Origin: Eopsaltria australis
Lineage: Eukaryota > Chordata > Aves > Passeriformes > Petroicidae
Assembly (NCBI GenBank): GCA_034509425.1
Contig: JAVTVJ010000130.1
Span: 1,667,501-1,731,500 of the forward strand
Length of the DNA stretch: 64,000 bases
Reading direction: 5' to 3'
Positions 38,181 to 52,688 of the stretch are shown in pieces. The notes under the pieces were generated by a model. That model saw nothing but the letters and a program-made list of their open reading frames with translations. It made no database searches and was not told the origin of the DNA. The position numbers and the translations under genes are program-made. How positions within the stretch are numbered: the first letter of the stretch is position 1; each line of letters begins with the position of its first letter.

Positions 38181-38465
38181 GAATTTGTGTGTTTTGATTT
38201 GCACATGTCAGCTACTACTGTCAGTCATTTTCATGCAAGCTGTTGTCTCTACCCTGTGCAATTCCAGTGAGATAACACAGTTGTCAAGCAGAGTAGAATT
38301 TGGCACACCATGTTGACCAAGCTTTATTTTAAGCTTTCCCCATGTGCCATCTCAGTGTGGTGTCTTCATGTCATGAACATGGTTGTCTTTAGCCAAATGT
38401 GACTGTTCAGTGCACAAACCAATGTGAATGCAGTATCTCAATAAAATCTGGCATTTGTGTTGTAT
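38181..38465 (+). other. SHISAL2A: SHISAL2A 3' untranslated region
   Basis: Short 3'UTR from the stop codon to ~20 bases past the polyadenylation signal, followed by a GT/T-rich stretch (GTGTTGTATTTTTC) of the kind that promotes cleavage. Confidence 0.75.
38440..38445 (+). promoter_or_regulatory. SHISAL2A: Polyadenylation signal for SHISAL2A
   Basis: AATAAA, 260 nt after the stop codon and 10-25 nt before a GT-rich element. Further AATAAA hexamers near 38572 and 38650 could serve as alternative sites. Confidence 0.82.
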
Positions 38466-41400
38466 TTTTCTTAATTTATCATTTCCCCCCACCTTTGTTT
38501 CCTCAGAAGATTCTTGTGAATCTTAAAATTACTTTGATGGGAGAATTTTCTAAAAAATGGTGAAGTTAATAAAGAATGAATTTTTGTAGGGAAGTTCAGA
38601 TTTTAACAGCTGTTTTCACTGGGAACGGTATACACTGAAATGAATTGAAATAAACATCCACAATTGTTTTGCAGATTCATCATCAAAACATGTTGGAATA
38701 TTTCTTGGGAAACAAGCTAAAATTTTCAAGTAGTATTTCAGTTTGGAGCACTCATTTGTAAGTGTTGAACTTCCTTCAGGTAATCAAAGAGCTCTAATTG
38801 CTCATTTAATTTCCCCAGAAGTCTTAGGAACAACCAGCACAATCTTAACTGTCATAATTGAGTTGTCAGTTCTTTCAAGCTTTCAGTCTTGAAATCATGA
38901 ACATTAATGATTATGATTTCTTTTCATCTTGTGAGGGTTCTTTAAGGTAAGTGATCAAAAGAATTTCAAAACTGTTTAACCATGCTGTTTCTATTAAGGC
39001 AGTACATTATACCTTCCATTTGCAGATGAGACCTAAAACATTTACCTACAATGTCAGTTTGGTCTGTGGTTATACTTCAACTTGTTAAGACAAAATCCTT
39101 GTCTACTGTTTGGGAGTGACACCTTTTTGTGTGATAGTGCTTGAAATTTAAACTCTGTAGCTGTCTGGTACTCTGCATCAAAACCCCAAGAGATCTCAAC
39201 TGCTCTTGTGTGAAATAATACACAGTGCCTCCCAACGAAATAGAGAATGTGGTGTATGTTCTTCCAGTAGCTGTCTGCATATAATATCTCACTAAACTGC
39301 TATTTGCCACTATGGACTTGGAGAAAATTGAAACCACATTGGATTGCATAAAGAAAACATTTTTATAACAACAGGACATAAACCTGATCTTCCGGCCTCG
39401 TAACTTTCTTGATTGGGACTGTCAAAGAACAGAAGGGAAAAGGAGTTTCTGAGTTTTGCCATCTGGTTTCCTTGGAGAATGCCAGCCATGAGATAAACGT
39501 TCTGGAAGCATATGCTTCATTTTCAACCACCAATAAAAGATTTATGGAAGATGAAAAAAAAGAGATGATTTAAGTTATTTTAACTTCATACAAATTTGAG
39601 TCAGCACTTCTTTAATTTTTAAATTCTAAACATACTTAAAAGTAACAAGATGTACTCAATATTTTGAATGTTGCAAGATCAAAATATCTTTGATTTCTGT
39701 CTCTTGGGCAATTTCAAAATCTTTGATTCCTCAAATAGCAAGGTTATTTTCCCCTTGGATACTGGACTTGTTATTCATTTTGAGTCTCCTAAGACACCAA
39801 AGTAACAGAATAAAAGTGAAAAACAGAATTCAAAAAGAATGGTTCCAGTTCTTTGCCTATGTCCAGTGCCTGTGTTTGTTTTCTGTCACTGTGTTTAGGA
39901 AAGCCCATTTCTTTGCCCTTTTAGCTAGTTGTTTTGTAATTGAGGGTTTCTAAATGTCACCAAAAAGTGCCTCCCACACAGGTTTGATTAGGGAATCAGC
40001 ACACTGCCCAGAACAGCTTTCAAATGTAATGTGCAGTCACAACAAGGGTAACTCCCTGTGCTTAATAGGCATAATAAGCCTTAATGTACTTGTTAGACAT
40101 AGCCCTAATTTTTGCCCTGGGAACATTTTAAGCTTAAATTGCTTAAATTACCACATAAAGCAAATTCAGGGCTGTTGTGCCATCAGCTGTACAGAAGCTA
40201 CTAAAAGTCACAGGAGTTGCTGTGAGCATTTTTTATTGTTTTTCAAAGTTGAGGAGTTTTTCTGATCATAGGGTCAAAATAAAAGTTGTGTGAAATCAGC
40301 CTCTCAGACTGTGGGATATAGAAAGTGTGTTTGTGTCTGTGCACACACAGATACCAGCACAGCAGCACGAGCAGCTGCCCCTGATGGGTTTCAGTGGGAC
40401 CAGGCTGGCTCATTCCCACTGGAAGTTCTGGGCCTGGCTTCTTCCTTTGGAGTCACACTGGCAGAAGTGGCAGCTCACTGCAAATGATCTATTTTTGTCA
40501 TCCCTACCATTCTCTAGATACTGCAATATGAAGAATTGCCTGTTCATTTGTGTTACTTCATCTGACTTTTGGTCTAAGTAGAAAATACCTAATCAATGCT
40601 GCCATGCAATCAAGTATGTAATGACTTCCATAATTAATCACTTTTAAGTATAATTTCTGAAGGCTTTTTCCTTAGCAATTTTTAAATTAGGGAAGAAAGA
40701 CCAAAGAAAGGCCATAGTTTTACAGAATGAAAATAATACCTATTTTAATTATTTTCCCAACACAGCAAATGCTAGAGATCCTCACAACTTTTACATCCTT
40801 CAAGTTTTGGAAAAGTTGAGGCAGGAAAAGCATAAAGATTCAGCTGCTTCCTAGGAATAAAAGTGAGTAGCTTTAAAGTTTTGGTCTGTTAACCTGAAGT
40901 TCACAAGAATCCTGTCTTTTAATGTGAAGTGAGGAATTTAAAAATTTTGAAGTGATTATAATTACAATGTCAATTAATAAAGATGTTCTTTTCATACTCA
41001 TTTATTTGGAAGTTTAGAAATGTAAGAAAAAGGTACATATTTTAACTGAATAGTAGGGTAGAGATCCACTAATACCATATTAAAAGCAGAGGATGAGAGA
41101 ATTCTACAATGTACTGGTTTTTGGAGGATCAGCTCTGAGCCATATGAAGCTATTTCTGGTTCAAAAAAAGAGATCTCTGCTTCAGAGAGAAATTGATGAG
41201 GTTGAAAACCTCATCTGAACAACCACCATCAGGATCTCTCCAAGTTCCCAAGACCATTTATTTCTGGATCTTTGGAACAGGTGCTGGTTTCTAGTGCACA
41301 GCAGGATTATTGCACTTAGCATCCCTTTCCTGTCATTCTATAGTTCATGAGTGGGGTACACAGGTAGAGATAACGGCTTCAGATAGGTGTGTAGAGTGTG

Positions 41401-42969
41401 TATAAGTTCCCTTTGAATGGGGAGAATCCACACAGGCATCTCTGAAATCCTAAGTCTGTGGCCAATATGCTGAAATTTTGATTTCACATGTATTATAAGC
41501 CAGCTACTTGAAAATATCCCTTTAGTCCCCTCCATTATTCCTGTGCTTTTTCCAATGCACAAACTGTTGAAGAGCCTTGCTTTATATACTGAGAGTACAT
41601 TTTGATGGCAGCAGCAAAACAGAGTGGTGGAATTGATTAGTGGAAGCAGCATAAGTACAAAGAGATGCATATGAGTGCCTTTTTTGCATCTGATGTTTCA
41701 GGATACTAAAGCTGAAGAGTATCTTATGAAACCACAGCTTCCCTTTCCCCCAGGTTAAAAAGAAGCTGGTGGCAAGAGGGTATTAAAGGACCATGATTAT
41801 TTTCTTTCCTCCATCAGCAGTGCTGAACATATTAGCAGCTGGGTCATGCAGTGTAACCTAGAGATTTTGAGGGAAAATTGGTTGTTCAGGCTTTGGTTGG
41901 CTGTGGATGAACTTCTGCAGAGAGGCATGGACCTGATGAGGTAGCATCCTGAGCCTGCTGAGCACTCACCCAGGCAAAATCTGTCTCTATTCCAAAAGGG
42001 TGTGCAGAAGCAAGAGCCAGGATTTGTCCCCAGAAATAGAGGAGCAGCTGGTGTATGAACATTTGATGTTGTCAATTCTCATGTTTACGATGATAATTTG
42101 GATTTCACAGATAATACCTTGCATTGACCTGGTCCTTTGCCATTATTGCTGCCTCTGTTCTCCCTCTTCTCTCACACAGTGTGTAGCAGCTGGAAACCCT
42201 TTAGGTGTTGATGCAGGGTCAAGAGAGTACTGAAGTGGCTCTGCAGTGACTTTCATGGGACTGTGCTCCATCTGGGAAAACAGAAAAGCCTTGTGGAAAC
42301 CATGCCTTGGGTCAGATCCATCCCTGCTCAAAGTTGTGACTTACTCCAGGGAGAGTGAGATGTTCCTCTTGCTCTGATGAATGACTGCTTGTTTCTGCAA
42401 ACAAAAGTAAGGTTAAGTGTGTTCCCCTTAATGAATGTACTGAGAAATTGAATCAGTATTTTTGAATCAACCACAGAAATTTCAGTAAATTGGATCTGCT
42501 TTTTTTACAGTGCTGAATCAAAATGTCAAACCAGCACAACTCAATTATAGGAGAGGAAATAAAACAACATGCTGAATATCAGCAAGTTATTTCAAATTGC
42601 CAATGCCATAACTACCTGTGGGAAATGAGAACAAACAAGGCAAAGATTCAGCTGTGGGAAAATTGGCTCAGAGCAACTTGTTTGCAAAGTTTCACAACTC
42701 AATTTTTCACCGCATTGGAGCTTTATAGACTGGCTGCACCCTTCAGTTACTGGTTTTGCTAAAGAGGTGTTTTAGCTGCAAAGAAGTGAGGCAAAGCAAT
42801 GGAAGAATCCATATTTGTGCATTTGGTTTATAAAAAAGTAAAGGAACTTCTTGTTGTTTCAGTCCAATGTTGGTTTTCATTTTGTCCTTTTTAAAAAAGA
42901 TCCTAAAATCCTTTCTCCAGAGGAGAAAATAATGCAGCTGGGAAATTTTTCTTTGCGTTCTTAAAACAG
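38466..42969. other. Intergenic DNA downstream of SHISAL2A
   Basis: AT-rich with no supported gene. Open frames of up to 110 codons (for example 39077-39379 and 41338-41670 on -) are about as frequent as chance predicts and show no known motif. Confidence 0.7.
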
Positions 42970-43134
42970 AGATGATTCCGTATTTTAATGATGTTGAGAG
43001 ACGTGGTGTAGTGAGTTTAATGTCACGTGAGATTGAGTGTTTCATACAGCATGAAAACGTACAAATTGCAAGCGAAGCATCTGGCTTTATTCATGATGAC
43101 GGCAACAAATTCATCATCTCTCCACAATCAACAG
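42970..43134 (+). other. Orphan exon-like segment (unproven)
   Basis: A 165-base open segment lies between an acceptor-like TTGCGTTCTTAAAACAG and a donor GTAACT, phase 1 at both ends. It encodes a plausible acidic/hydrophobic peptide starting MIPYFNDVERRGVV. It holds six CpG dinucleotides, far more than the DNA around it. The phase would allow splicing from SHISAL2A exon 2 or 3, or on to a T/C-rich acceptor at 44974 that opens 18 further codons to TAG 45028-45030. I do not recognise the peptide, and chance remains the simpler explanation. Confidence 0.25.
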
Positions 43135-46100
43135 GTAACTCTAAGAAAGAGATTATGTATGCATGCAATACATGTTTTTTAAAAAAAATAAGAAGAGCAG
43201 TTTGAGCTACAGTTGGGAAAGCAAGTGCTGAAGTTTTTGGCTCTAATGACTAAATGTACAGATCACCTCTGAGTAATGTGTTTCTTCTAAAGTACAAGTT
43301 ATTAGATCCTAGTAATTTGTGAACATTTTTTACTTTCTCTATTGCCATGGGAAGGCAGGAGCTGGGAAAGCAAAGATCATGAGGACTGGTTAAATCTTAT
43401 GGATAAAAAGATTGTGAAGTGATAACTTGTCCTGCAGGTCCTTGCCTCTGCCCCGAGGATGAACGTACTGAGCCTGGGCAGAAGCTGCAGAAGCTACCAC
43501 CATGATTTCCCTAAAGCCTTGATGAGTTTTTGGGTTTGTGGTTTTGGCTCTGCCTCTTTCCTTTGCTGCTGATTCGCATGTTAATGGATGGCAGTTGGCG
43601 TCAAGATCCCTCTAATACGTCACAACTGGAGAGCTTGTTCCACTTGAGGAAAATAATATTCCCTGCAGGTTATCAACAGGCAGTGTTTCATATTTATCAG
43701 CTTGGCAACAGCAGGTAGTGTGAGCAGCCTGAAGAGTCCTCAGTGGTAGCATGTAATAAAGTCAAATAAAGTAATTTTCTAAGTTGTTCAGACTATCATA
43801 GTATCTTAAATAATAATAATAAAACAAAGAAACTGTAAAGCACTGAGCAGTCAATCTGTAGTGTTAGACAAGGGATGTGGAATAACACTTTAGCTCACCA
43901 GCTAACAGTTAATTATGAGCCAGCCGAAAATAAAATCATCACAAAACTTGATGTCCTGTGCAGCTGCTTTTGGGAATAGCATAAGGAAGCATAAGATATC
44001 CCAGGATAGAGAAAAATGAAAGTGCAGAATTCTGTTTCAGTGATATAAGGGGACTAAATTAAATCTGTAAGTTACTCTTGGGGAATTCAAACACCCACAG
44101 AAGGAATTCACTGGCAGATCACTGGGCTGTATCTGAGCAGTATTCAGCATGCATTGCTTATCCCACGTGGTAACATCCAGGGAAAGGGAAATAGACAGGA
44201 GCAACAAGCATGAACAGTAAAAAGAGTTTATTCCAAAAGATGGAGTTAGAAAGGACTCTGAGAACAGAAAGCCCATGGAAGGTATTGTTCTGGCTGGTCA
44301 TTTACACCACAGATAAAATGTTAGAAATTGTGTGGATATGTTCTGTGAAGAGTGCTGACCAATAGGCAGCCATGGCCAGCTTCATCATAACCTGCAAAAA
44401 ATTCCATGGCTCAGGCTTGTTTGGGCAAAATTGTGAGGTACAGTGCCAGGGATAGACCATCTGTTTCCTTGTGCTATTTGAAAAGCACACAAAGAAAGAG
44501 GAGAGGAAGGACCAGGTAAGACAAAACCATTGTCCACCCAAGGCTCATTGATGCCAGGGGGATGCAGATGTGCTGCTGTAGCAGAGAGTTCATTGAGGTT
44601 GTTTCCATGTTTCCTTCTGCAGCTGCCGGAGCTCAGGCTGCCCTGCTCAGCAGTCACCCTTTGACTCACGGGAATGGCAGGGCACCCAGGAGCACGACAC
44701 TGTCAGCTGCTCACATGCAGGCCTTCACACACTCCTGGACTTTTTCTAGTGTCTGATGTGGCAGCAGAGATATGAGAGAAAGGTTTTTGGGGAAGTTATT
44801 TTTAGCCTCCCAGATTTCCAATTCTTCCTGTTCCTGCCTCAGGAGGAAACGGTGTTTGCGCAGGTTTCAAGTCTCACAGAATAAGATGATTCAGGGAAAA
44901 GTATTTGAAGTTTTGGATTCTGGGTCATATCTCCCCTAACATTTACACTTTTCCAATTTGTTCTTCTCTTTCAGGTACACCAAGTTCAGTTCAGTACCTA
45001 AAACTCTGGGGTTTGGCTGGAAAATATTAGACTAATCCCTCCCTGGCAACTTTCAGAATTTAAGATCATCTGAATATTTATAAGGTATGACTTGAAACAG
45101 GTTTGGAATATAAATATTTTAACAAATGTTTGTGTAACGCATAGGCTTTCCAGTCTAGTGACTAGGAAGAGTAGGCTCCCCCAGACACATAACAGCCTTT
45201 TATAGAATAAATCTTTAGGATGCAGGAATGCTGCACATACTTAAAGGAATGGAAGGAAACACCCAGAAGCCCACATTTCTCTGGCAATTAAGGAGCAGAC
45301 TTCATGTGTCATTAAGCATAAATTGAGCTTGACAATTAGATCTGTGGTTACCCATGACTTTGTGTTAATGAGAAGGATAAGTTAAAAAATGATAGTATTT
45401 CTTAATAAAGCAAAAATATCATCACCATCTTTGTTGCTTATTTTAGCATAAGGAAATACAGTAGTTTCATGGTGCACTTACATTATTAGAGACAATTTAA
45501 ATGTAATTTTATTTCTCTATAGAACATAATGAACACATGTCTAATATACCAAGAATGTTGCTGGACCTTGCACTAATTTAGGTGAATGTAGACTTTTGTG
45601 ACACTGCTATCACAGGAGGGGAGGCAGTTGCTCTTCAGCTGCAGTTCTACTTTTCCTCTGTTGACTCCCTTTCTGCTTCATCCCTGCAGATGATGTCCCT
45701 AAAGCTGGGTCTCCCAGGAATGATCAATAAGCAGATCACCAGAGCCAGGGATTAAGCAGGGTGGTGTGGCAAGAGAGAGTTGCTCTTCCCCACACAGCAG
45801 CACCAATCTCCAGCCAGTTACAGATTTGCTGTCGAGTGTGACAAGCAGAGAACTAAACCCTCAATAAATTCGTTCAGACGTTTTTATTTTCTGTGTACTG
45901 GGGCTGAACAAAATACTTAAGGACTCCAGGCAAGCATTGCATGCCCCAGCCAAAGTAATTTCCTCCATTTTCCGTAGCATTTGCAGGAGCAAAAAGTAAT
46001 GAGAAATACTTGGCTACTGTGATTTTCAACTACATCTATTCAGTCTTCTAGAACTGAATGGTTTAGCTGGATGTTGGAATATTAGAGTAAAAGTCTGTTC

Positions 46101-49100
46101 ATCCATCAGTGGTCTGAGACCAGCCACACTGGGCTTCTGCTTCCATTGGGAGCTTCTGTAATATCCATCAAATATTTTTCAAGACTGTGTTTAAACTCCT
46201 AGGAAAGTACACACTTGACTCACTCCTAAATTCAATCTTTCAGAGCCCGTGGTGTGAATGTCTCCAACCAATATCAGAATAAGGCCTTGAGTCTTAACTA
46301 CATATTGTGATCCTTCTAAAACAGAGTTACTTGAAGTACTTTTATAAAAAGAAATAGTATTTTAGTCACCAATGGCTGATTTGTCTACCACTGTTGAAGA
46401 CCCAAAGGCCCATAATTTACAAAGAATGTAGAATTATAGTAATTTTTCACTATTTCATTGTGTCACACTTTCATTCAAAACTTCCTGTTCATCCAAGGCC
46501 ATCCTAAGTACCTACTTGAAACTTGAAAGCGCCCAAGTGATACAAGTGAACACACAGAAGGAGAGGTCCACTGTGATATCCACAGTATGTAGGTGCTTCA
46601 CTGCAGCTGGTTTTGGTGGCATCAGCACTGAGATGCCTTGAGACAGCCTGAGGTGCTCACCTGCGTCCTTCCTGTCTCAAGGACTTCTTCAAAAACTCAT
46701 CTGTATGGCTGATGGGATAGTGGGAAATCAGGGGAAGATAAAGTTCTTTGAGTGGCTTGAAAAGTGGAATGAGAACACTTCTTTTAGAAGGTCCTTTGGT
46801 TGTTTTTCTGTGTCCAGACTGCCCGGTTTCACACAGGAGTGAGTGGCTGTAGTTGTGCTGCAGTGGTAATGTTTAGTAGTCAAGTACTGTCTGTTCCAAA
46901 TTGCTTTGCTCCTGGACCCAGTTATGGTTGCTAAGTGACAAAAACCTAATTGTCTCTCATGACTTTGACTAAGCCACGCATTTAAAAGCAAGAAAGTGAA
47001 GTGCTATGGACGATGCAGCTCTCCTGCTATCTGTAAAACAAGGCAGGTTTGGTACTAATCTGTTTTCTAGAGCAGACAAAGGTGTTTGTTTGCTCTTCTT
47101 CTCCACTAACTTTATTATTCCCGATAGTATTATAGAGAATTACATTAATTGCTATGGTAATCGTAACAGGAAGCAATTACTTTCAGCAAACAGCAATTAC
47201 TTCACCTTCCCAAATTTGTTTGTGGCCACACCTGGCCTTAATCCCAGATTTATAACAAATATTTTTTTTGGTAATTAAAAAAGGAGAGATACTGTGTGCT
47301 CTTTGGTGGGGAGGGTGTGCAAATCTGCATGTTGGGGATCTTATGCACGGCCAAACCCCAAGGTCATAAACAGATACGTAAAAATCTCATTACTTTTGTA
47401 ATCTTCTCATGTAAGCATCTCATCAGGGACGGCTTAGGACTGCTTTTAGTTGTGATTGATAATTGGTGTAGACAAAAATATAAAATACTTGGGAAAAGGA
47501 AGTAAGGTAAAGCTGCTACCAGCTTGGTTTCACTTAAAATAATCCATAATGTTGCTCTTACTTTTCTATCTAAGGACTTTAAAGACAGCACCTATGTGAA
47601 TATAGATTTAGAAGATAGTAAGATAAAAAACATTGCAGGGCACGTGTTTGCTGTGTTAACAGATGATTGTTACTGGGCAAGCTGATGAAATACTGTGGCA
47701 TTAACAGTACTAAGGTGCTATTGAATGCCTCACAAAGGCATTCAATTATATCTAAAGATCAAATTCTGTAAGTTAATAATGTGTATAATAGATTTCCCCT
47801 GTGTTTCTTTTGCTTTTTAAGCCATGTCTCTTACCCAGTAGTACTTCATAAACTGTTTTGGCTTTCTTTAATCCTCTGTGCCTGACCTAGGTTGAAAACT
47901 TTTGTTGACAAACAGCTCTAGTGGTGTTTGCTATTCACAGCAGCATTCCTCAACATCACTAATATTCATTAAACCCTTCAGAATGAGAACCCCTCCCCAA
48001 ATTACTAATTACCAAAGTGCTCTGCTGTTCACGTAAGTAAACTGAGAAACGTTTAGTCCCAGTTTTTACTTGGAAAGATGGCATTTTCTGCTCTGTTTGT
48101 GCTCTCCAGTGCAAGGCCAGGCCTGGAAAATACCCAGGGGCACATTAGCAGGGGATTTTGTCTAGCCAGGATGAAGGTGGAGGTGGAGGATCGATAAGAA
48201 TCGATGCCCTGTTTCCCACCTAACTTCCACGTTTAGAAGTGTTCTCCAGGGGCTCCAGAGCAGTACAATCCATAGCTGGGGGCTGGAGTCAGCACAGCAG
48301 GCTAAGGAAAATGAAAGGAAGCTGCCACTAAGTTGGCTCACTAAAATTTTCTGTATACACATGGTCCCCCAGGTTTGGTTTGCCATGGCAAAAGTACATC
48401 CCAAATCCATAAGTTGTATTTCATTCTTGTAGCAACTCTATTTCCTCTGGAGAAAGAGCACTACAATGTTAAATAATGTTGATGTTTTCCAGTGCTCCTT
48501 ATTTCTAGTGGAATGATTTATGGTCCTGGGCCTGATAGGCAGAATAAGTAGATTCCCTGGGGGTTTTCTGGATGGGAACATTTGCCAAGCCCTGAGCAGC
48601 ACAACTCATAACAGTGCATTAAGGCCGTATTTGCTTTTAATCCTTGCTTCACTCCGTGTGCCAGCAATTTTGAGGAATAATTGACATTACCTTGAATCCA
48701 ATGTTCTGCCTAAACTTTTTTATAAGCAGACATGATCTCACTCTGCTTGCTAGGAAAAGATCATCTCCAAACAATGGGTTAGCCAAGCCCTGAGTCTGGG
48801 CTGATATCTGCATTTGCTCAGCTTCAGGACTATGCTGTATGGCTCACAGCCAGCCTGAAACACAGACTGGCAGAGCTCAAGAGAGAGCAGGAGAAGAGAA
48901 AAGAAAGGTGGACTGGTTTCAAGGAAGTTGAAGTGAAATTTATAAATTAGCCTGTAGCCTACTTCTCCATCAGACCGTGTGAATTAAGCCCTTTGCTGCA
49001 TCTCCAGATACCTGGATGTAATTAAAAAATCTTGCTTAGTATGAATTAATGTGATTGGAGTAAGAATTCTTCTTGCTAGGTGCTTTCTTTAAATGAAATA

Positions 49101-52100
49101 TAACCTGATTATGAATACCAATTATCAAGGAAAGTGTATCATAACTCCCTCAGCAAAATTCCAGAATATAATCCCAATGGTTTAGTGTTTGGGATAGCAC
49201 AATGCTGCAAGTTTGAACACCGTATGATTTTTACGTGATGCAAAAAGCATGTGAACTGCCGTTGTACACATCTTGTCATCCAATACCCAGTTTTCAAATA
49301 GCAGTTCAGTTTTCCAGCTTTATTTATGTGACTCAGAAGGGCAAAGGACTGAACTAAAACAGTTTTTCCAGAAAAGACATTTCATTAAAACCTGACATTC
49401 AGCCACTAAAGAATTCTCCAGTGGCCAAATGAAAACTGAAGAGTGTTGAGGGATATTAATGACGTGCTAAGCCATATCTGCCTTTGCCTTCCAAATTAGA
49501 AACAAGAAGAATTAGCTGAGAAAAAAAATTGTTTCAGTCAAATCAAATTTTAAAAGATGCAAAATTATTAGAGTGAGGTAAATTAATGGGGAATGTGAAG
49601 GGCAGCTGGAAATGTGAATTAATCAGCAGTACAGATACGGAGATCATGAAAACCAAATTGTTCAACAAAATTGTAGCAATGTTGTTTTATTCTTCTTCCC
49701 AGACAAATAACAAATTGGATTGTCTCTCTGTTTTACCACTGATTAAAAAGATGAAAGAACCATTCTGTAGTGCCAGAGGATTACAAGAGGAGGCATCCAA
49801 GTGTACAGCCTGGGCACTGCCTCATGCACACTCACCACAGACAGCAGCTCTTCTGTTGCCTCCCTCCATACACCAAACTACTTGCTCTTGGTGCCCAAAT
49901 TCTCCATGTTTGCTTGGATTTTTGATGAACATTGCAGTCTTCATCACCAGGATGAAATAAAGAACTTGAAGCACAAATAATGGTATCTGGTATTTCAGAG
50001 TGAAACAGAGAGTAGGCTGCTTTATTCCTGAATTTACAAAAGCAGCTCTAATTAACAGGATGTTAAAGGATCTGCCAGATTATGTACAGACCACGTGCAG
50101 TCCTCCTATGAAACTGGCCCAGCACCCTCCAAAGAGAAAGACAGAGCTGTTGCTAAAACAGCTAAACATGCTAAAAATGTGACCATCTTTACTGTTGGGC
50201 ATAAAATTCTTACCCAGAGGCACAAGAAGGCTTATGATAGTGGATGACTACATCCACTGGAACAAACATCTGACTCTGATCCTTTCAGATAATCCAGAAT
50301 CTTACTGGAAGAAGAAAGAAGATCATTTCAGTAGCCAAATAGTATAAATTGTAATAAATTATCCTTTGAACAAGCTACTGATCCTCAATGTGTATATGTA
50401 CATTTTGGGAATATGAGAATTTTTTAAATGCTTCCTAAGTGTATATCAAGACTCCACCAAAGTGCTTTCATCTTCATTTTATGCAATGCAAATTTAATTC
50501 TCTTTTGCTACTCATATTCTCAGTTTAAGTGAATCAAAAAACAACTTAGACTTTTAAAGATGATAGTATTAGCATGAAGAACAATAGACATCTTTCTTTT
50601 GGCACCATAGGAAAGCTGCAACAACAATTTCTTTAAAGAAAAGCCATAAATGCCAATAATCTAAATTACCAGGGAGCAGATGCAGAGGCCAGCTGACAAA
50701 TCATTTGCTGTTATAAAATAAAGCATCCTTTTATGCAAATGAGCATCAGTGATACTGGGATAGGTGAGGACACATTAAGAAGCTTAGGAACCAAGTTCAC
50801 TATTCCAGTTTCTTTAGCATGATTTCTGTGACTTTGAGTTATTTCATCCTGTCCATGTGGTAACTTCATTATACATTCCTGCTTCCAGTCTCTTCCAGGT
50901 CCCCTTGTCTCACCACCTTCTTTTGACATTAGGCTTGCACCAGCCATGGCTCTTAAGCAGCGTGTCCTCCCTTCCTCCCATCACAGCCCATGGGCTTCTA
51001 GCACCACTCACCTTCTGTGCTCCTCTAAGGTGGAATCATACACTGTTCAAGATTTTTAGAAAAAATTAAATATGAACTAAGGTAGTTTTAAGTTTACATC
51101 ACTCATAACCCCCCACCCAACCCATACCTCCCAACCGAAACCCTGCTGTACAAGCAAAATAGGTACAACACAGCAAATATGTGTAAAAGGCAGTGTCTAT
51201 CCCAGCATCAGATGGGGACTATAACACATGGCTTTCCATTCTGGATTCCTCTGGGAGTCCTGCAGGCAGCTGCAGTAAACAGCTGCTGCTACAATTAGTC
51301 CCTCATTTTTAAAAGAGTTTTTCTTCTTCATTGCTATTTGGTAGCAATGGTGTTATTTGATAGAGAGCCCTTGCAGGCTGCAGTTCTAGTTAAGGATTGC
51401 TCAGGATTGTCACAGGAGCAGAGCACTGGACTGGAGTAGGGTTCTGCACATGTTTCTCTTGTTAAAAGCAAAAGCCAGTCAAGGGAAATAACAGTCCCAC
51501 AAGAGTTTTATACAGCAGTGTAGATGGGTGGAGCAGGAGATGTTCTTTCAAACTAGGAATTGAGGAAGGGCAAGGACAAATGTAAACTCCTTGGCAGCGT
51601 GCCTGTGCATGGTTCAGTATTAATTTCAAACATCAGGACTGCTGAGTTCAGTATTGCTGAATTTCTGTCCTGAAACCATGCAAAGGTTTGGTTCAATCCA
51701 GCAGCTACCTCAGCATGCCCACTGCCAGGTGCTTTGCAGGAGGGAGCCTAAACAAAACGGTAGTAGAGGGCTAGGGAAGAATAACAATGTGCCTATGGGG
51801 GAAGGAAGCTTCTTTAACCTTCCAGGATTTTTCCTGAAAGCAAGAATTCTTCCTCGTGTCTTGTAAAACCAAGCAAAGCTTTTAAAAGCAAAGCAAAACA
51901 GACACAGCTGCAAAGGGTATGTTTGTCTCACCCTTTTTAAAAAAAAATCTAAAAATCAGCTGGTTTCAGCTGTTTGTTCACACTTCTCCTGTAGCCAGTG
52001 GAAATAATAGACAGCAACCAGCACTTGGCTATTCCTCCTGGCCCAGGAGAAATATTCCACCCTGCAGCAATACGTGTTCCTGCTATTTGCTGTTGGAAAG

Positions 52101-52561
52101 GACCCAGGTGTCTGTCTTGCAGTAGAGATCAGCCTTTCAGATATTTATAGGAGAGAGGGATCCCAAATGGCAAGACTGTATGAAAAGCAGAGACATCCTT
52201 AAAGAGTTTTGTCCATCTCTCACAGTTCCCACAAATGTTTATGGAACATATCAATTGCAGATCAGATCATACTTTGATTAATAAACTACCTCAGCAGAAA
52301 ACAGAGAAGCAAACATCCATTGGTACTGAGATGAATAAGCAAGGATCCAAAACTGCCCCTCATGTAAGCTGCTGGGGCACTTGGATGCTCTCTTTACTCC
52401 TACAGTTCTCCAACAAACCCTCTAACATTTGCAGAGCACCAGGAGAGAGGTGACTCTGGCACATGGGTGCATCTCTAACTGAGAGTAGCAGGGTGGAGAC
52501 ATTTAATATTTAGTCAAAAGTGGGCTGTGACATCCTAACAGAGCTGTGGATGGCGCCCCTG
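43135..52561. other. Intergenic DNA, no gene found
   Basis: No supported gene. Contains a perfect 11-bp hairpin at 47720-47746. ORFs such as 49586-49960 on + (124 codons) lack motifs and gene-like boundaries. Confidence 0.65.
47720..47746. other. Perfect 11-bp hairpin
   Basis: ATTGAATGCCT (47720-47730) and AGGCATTCAAT (47736-47746) are exact reverse complements around the loop CACAA. It resembles a rho-independent hairpin, but no such mechanism is expected here. Confidence 0.6.
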
Positions 52562-52688
52562 CATAGAATTAAAGAACCATTTAGGTTGGAAAAGACCTTT
52601 ATTGTCATCAAATCCAACCATTAACCCAACACTGCCAAGTCCATCCTTAAACCATGCCCCTAAGTGCAACATCTGCATATCTTCCACG
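52562..52688 (-). mobile_element. CR1 LINE 3'-end fragment
   Basis: The + strand reads CATAGAATTAAAGAACCATT, then TTAGGTTGGAAAAGACC and CCAACCATTAACCCAACACTG, the complement of a CR1 subfamily 3' end. About 127 bp, so severely 5'-truncated. Confidence 0.9.

Noticed and set aside
49586..49960. 124-codon + ORF
   Set aside because: No recognisable domain, mixed composition, no supporting splice sites.
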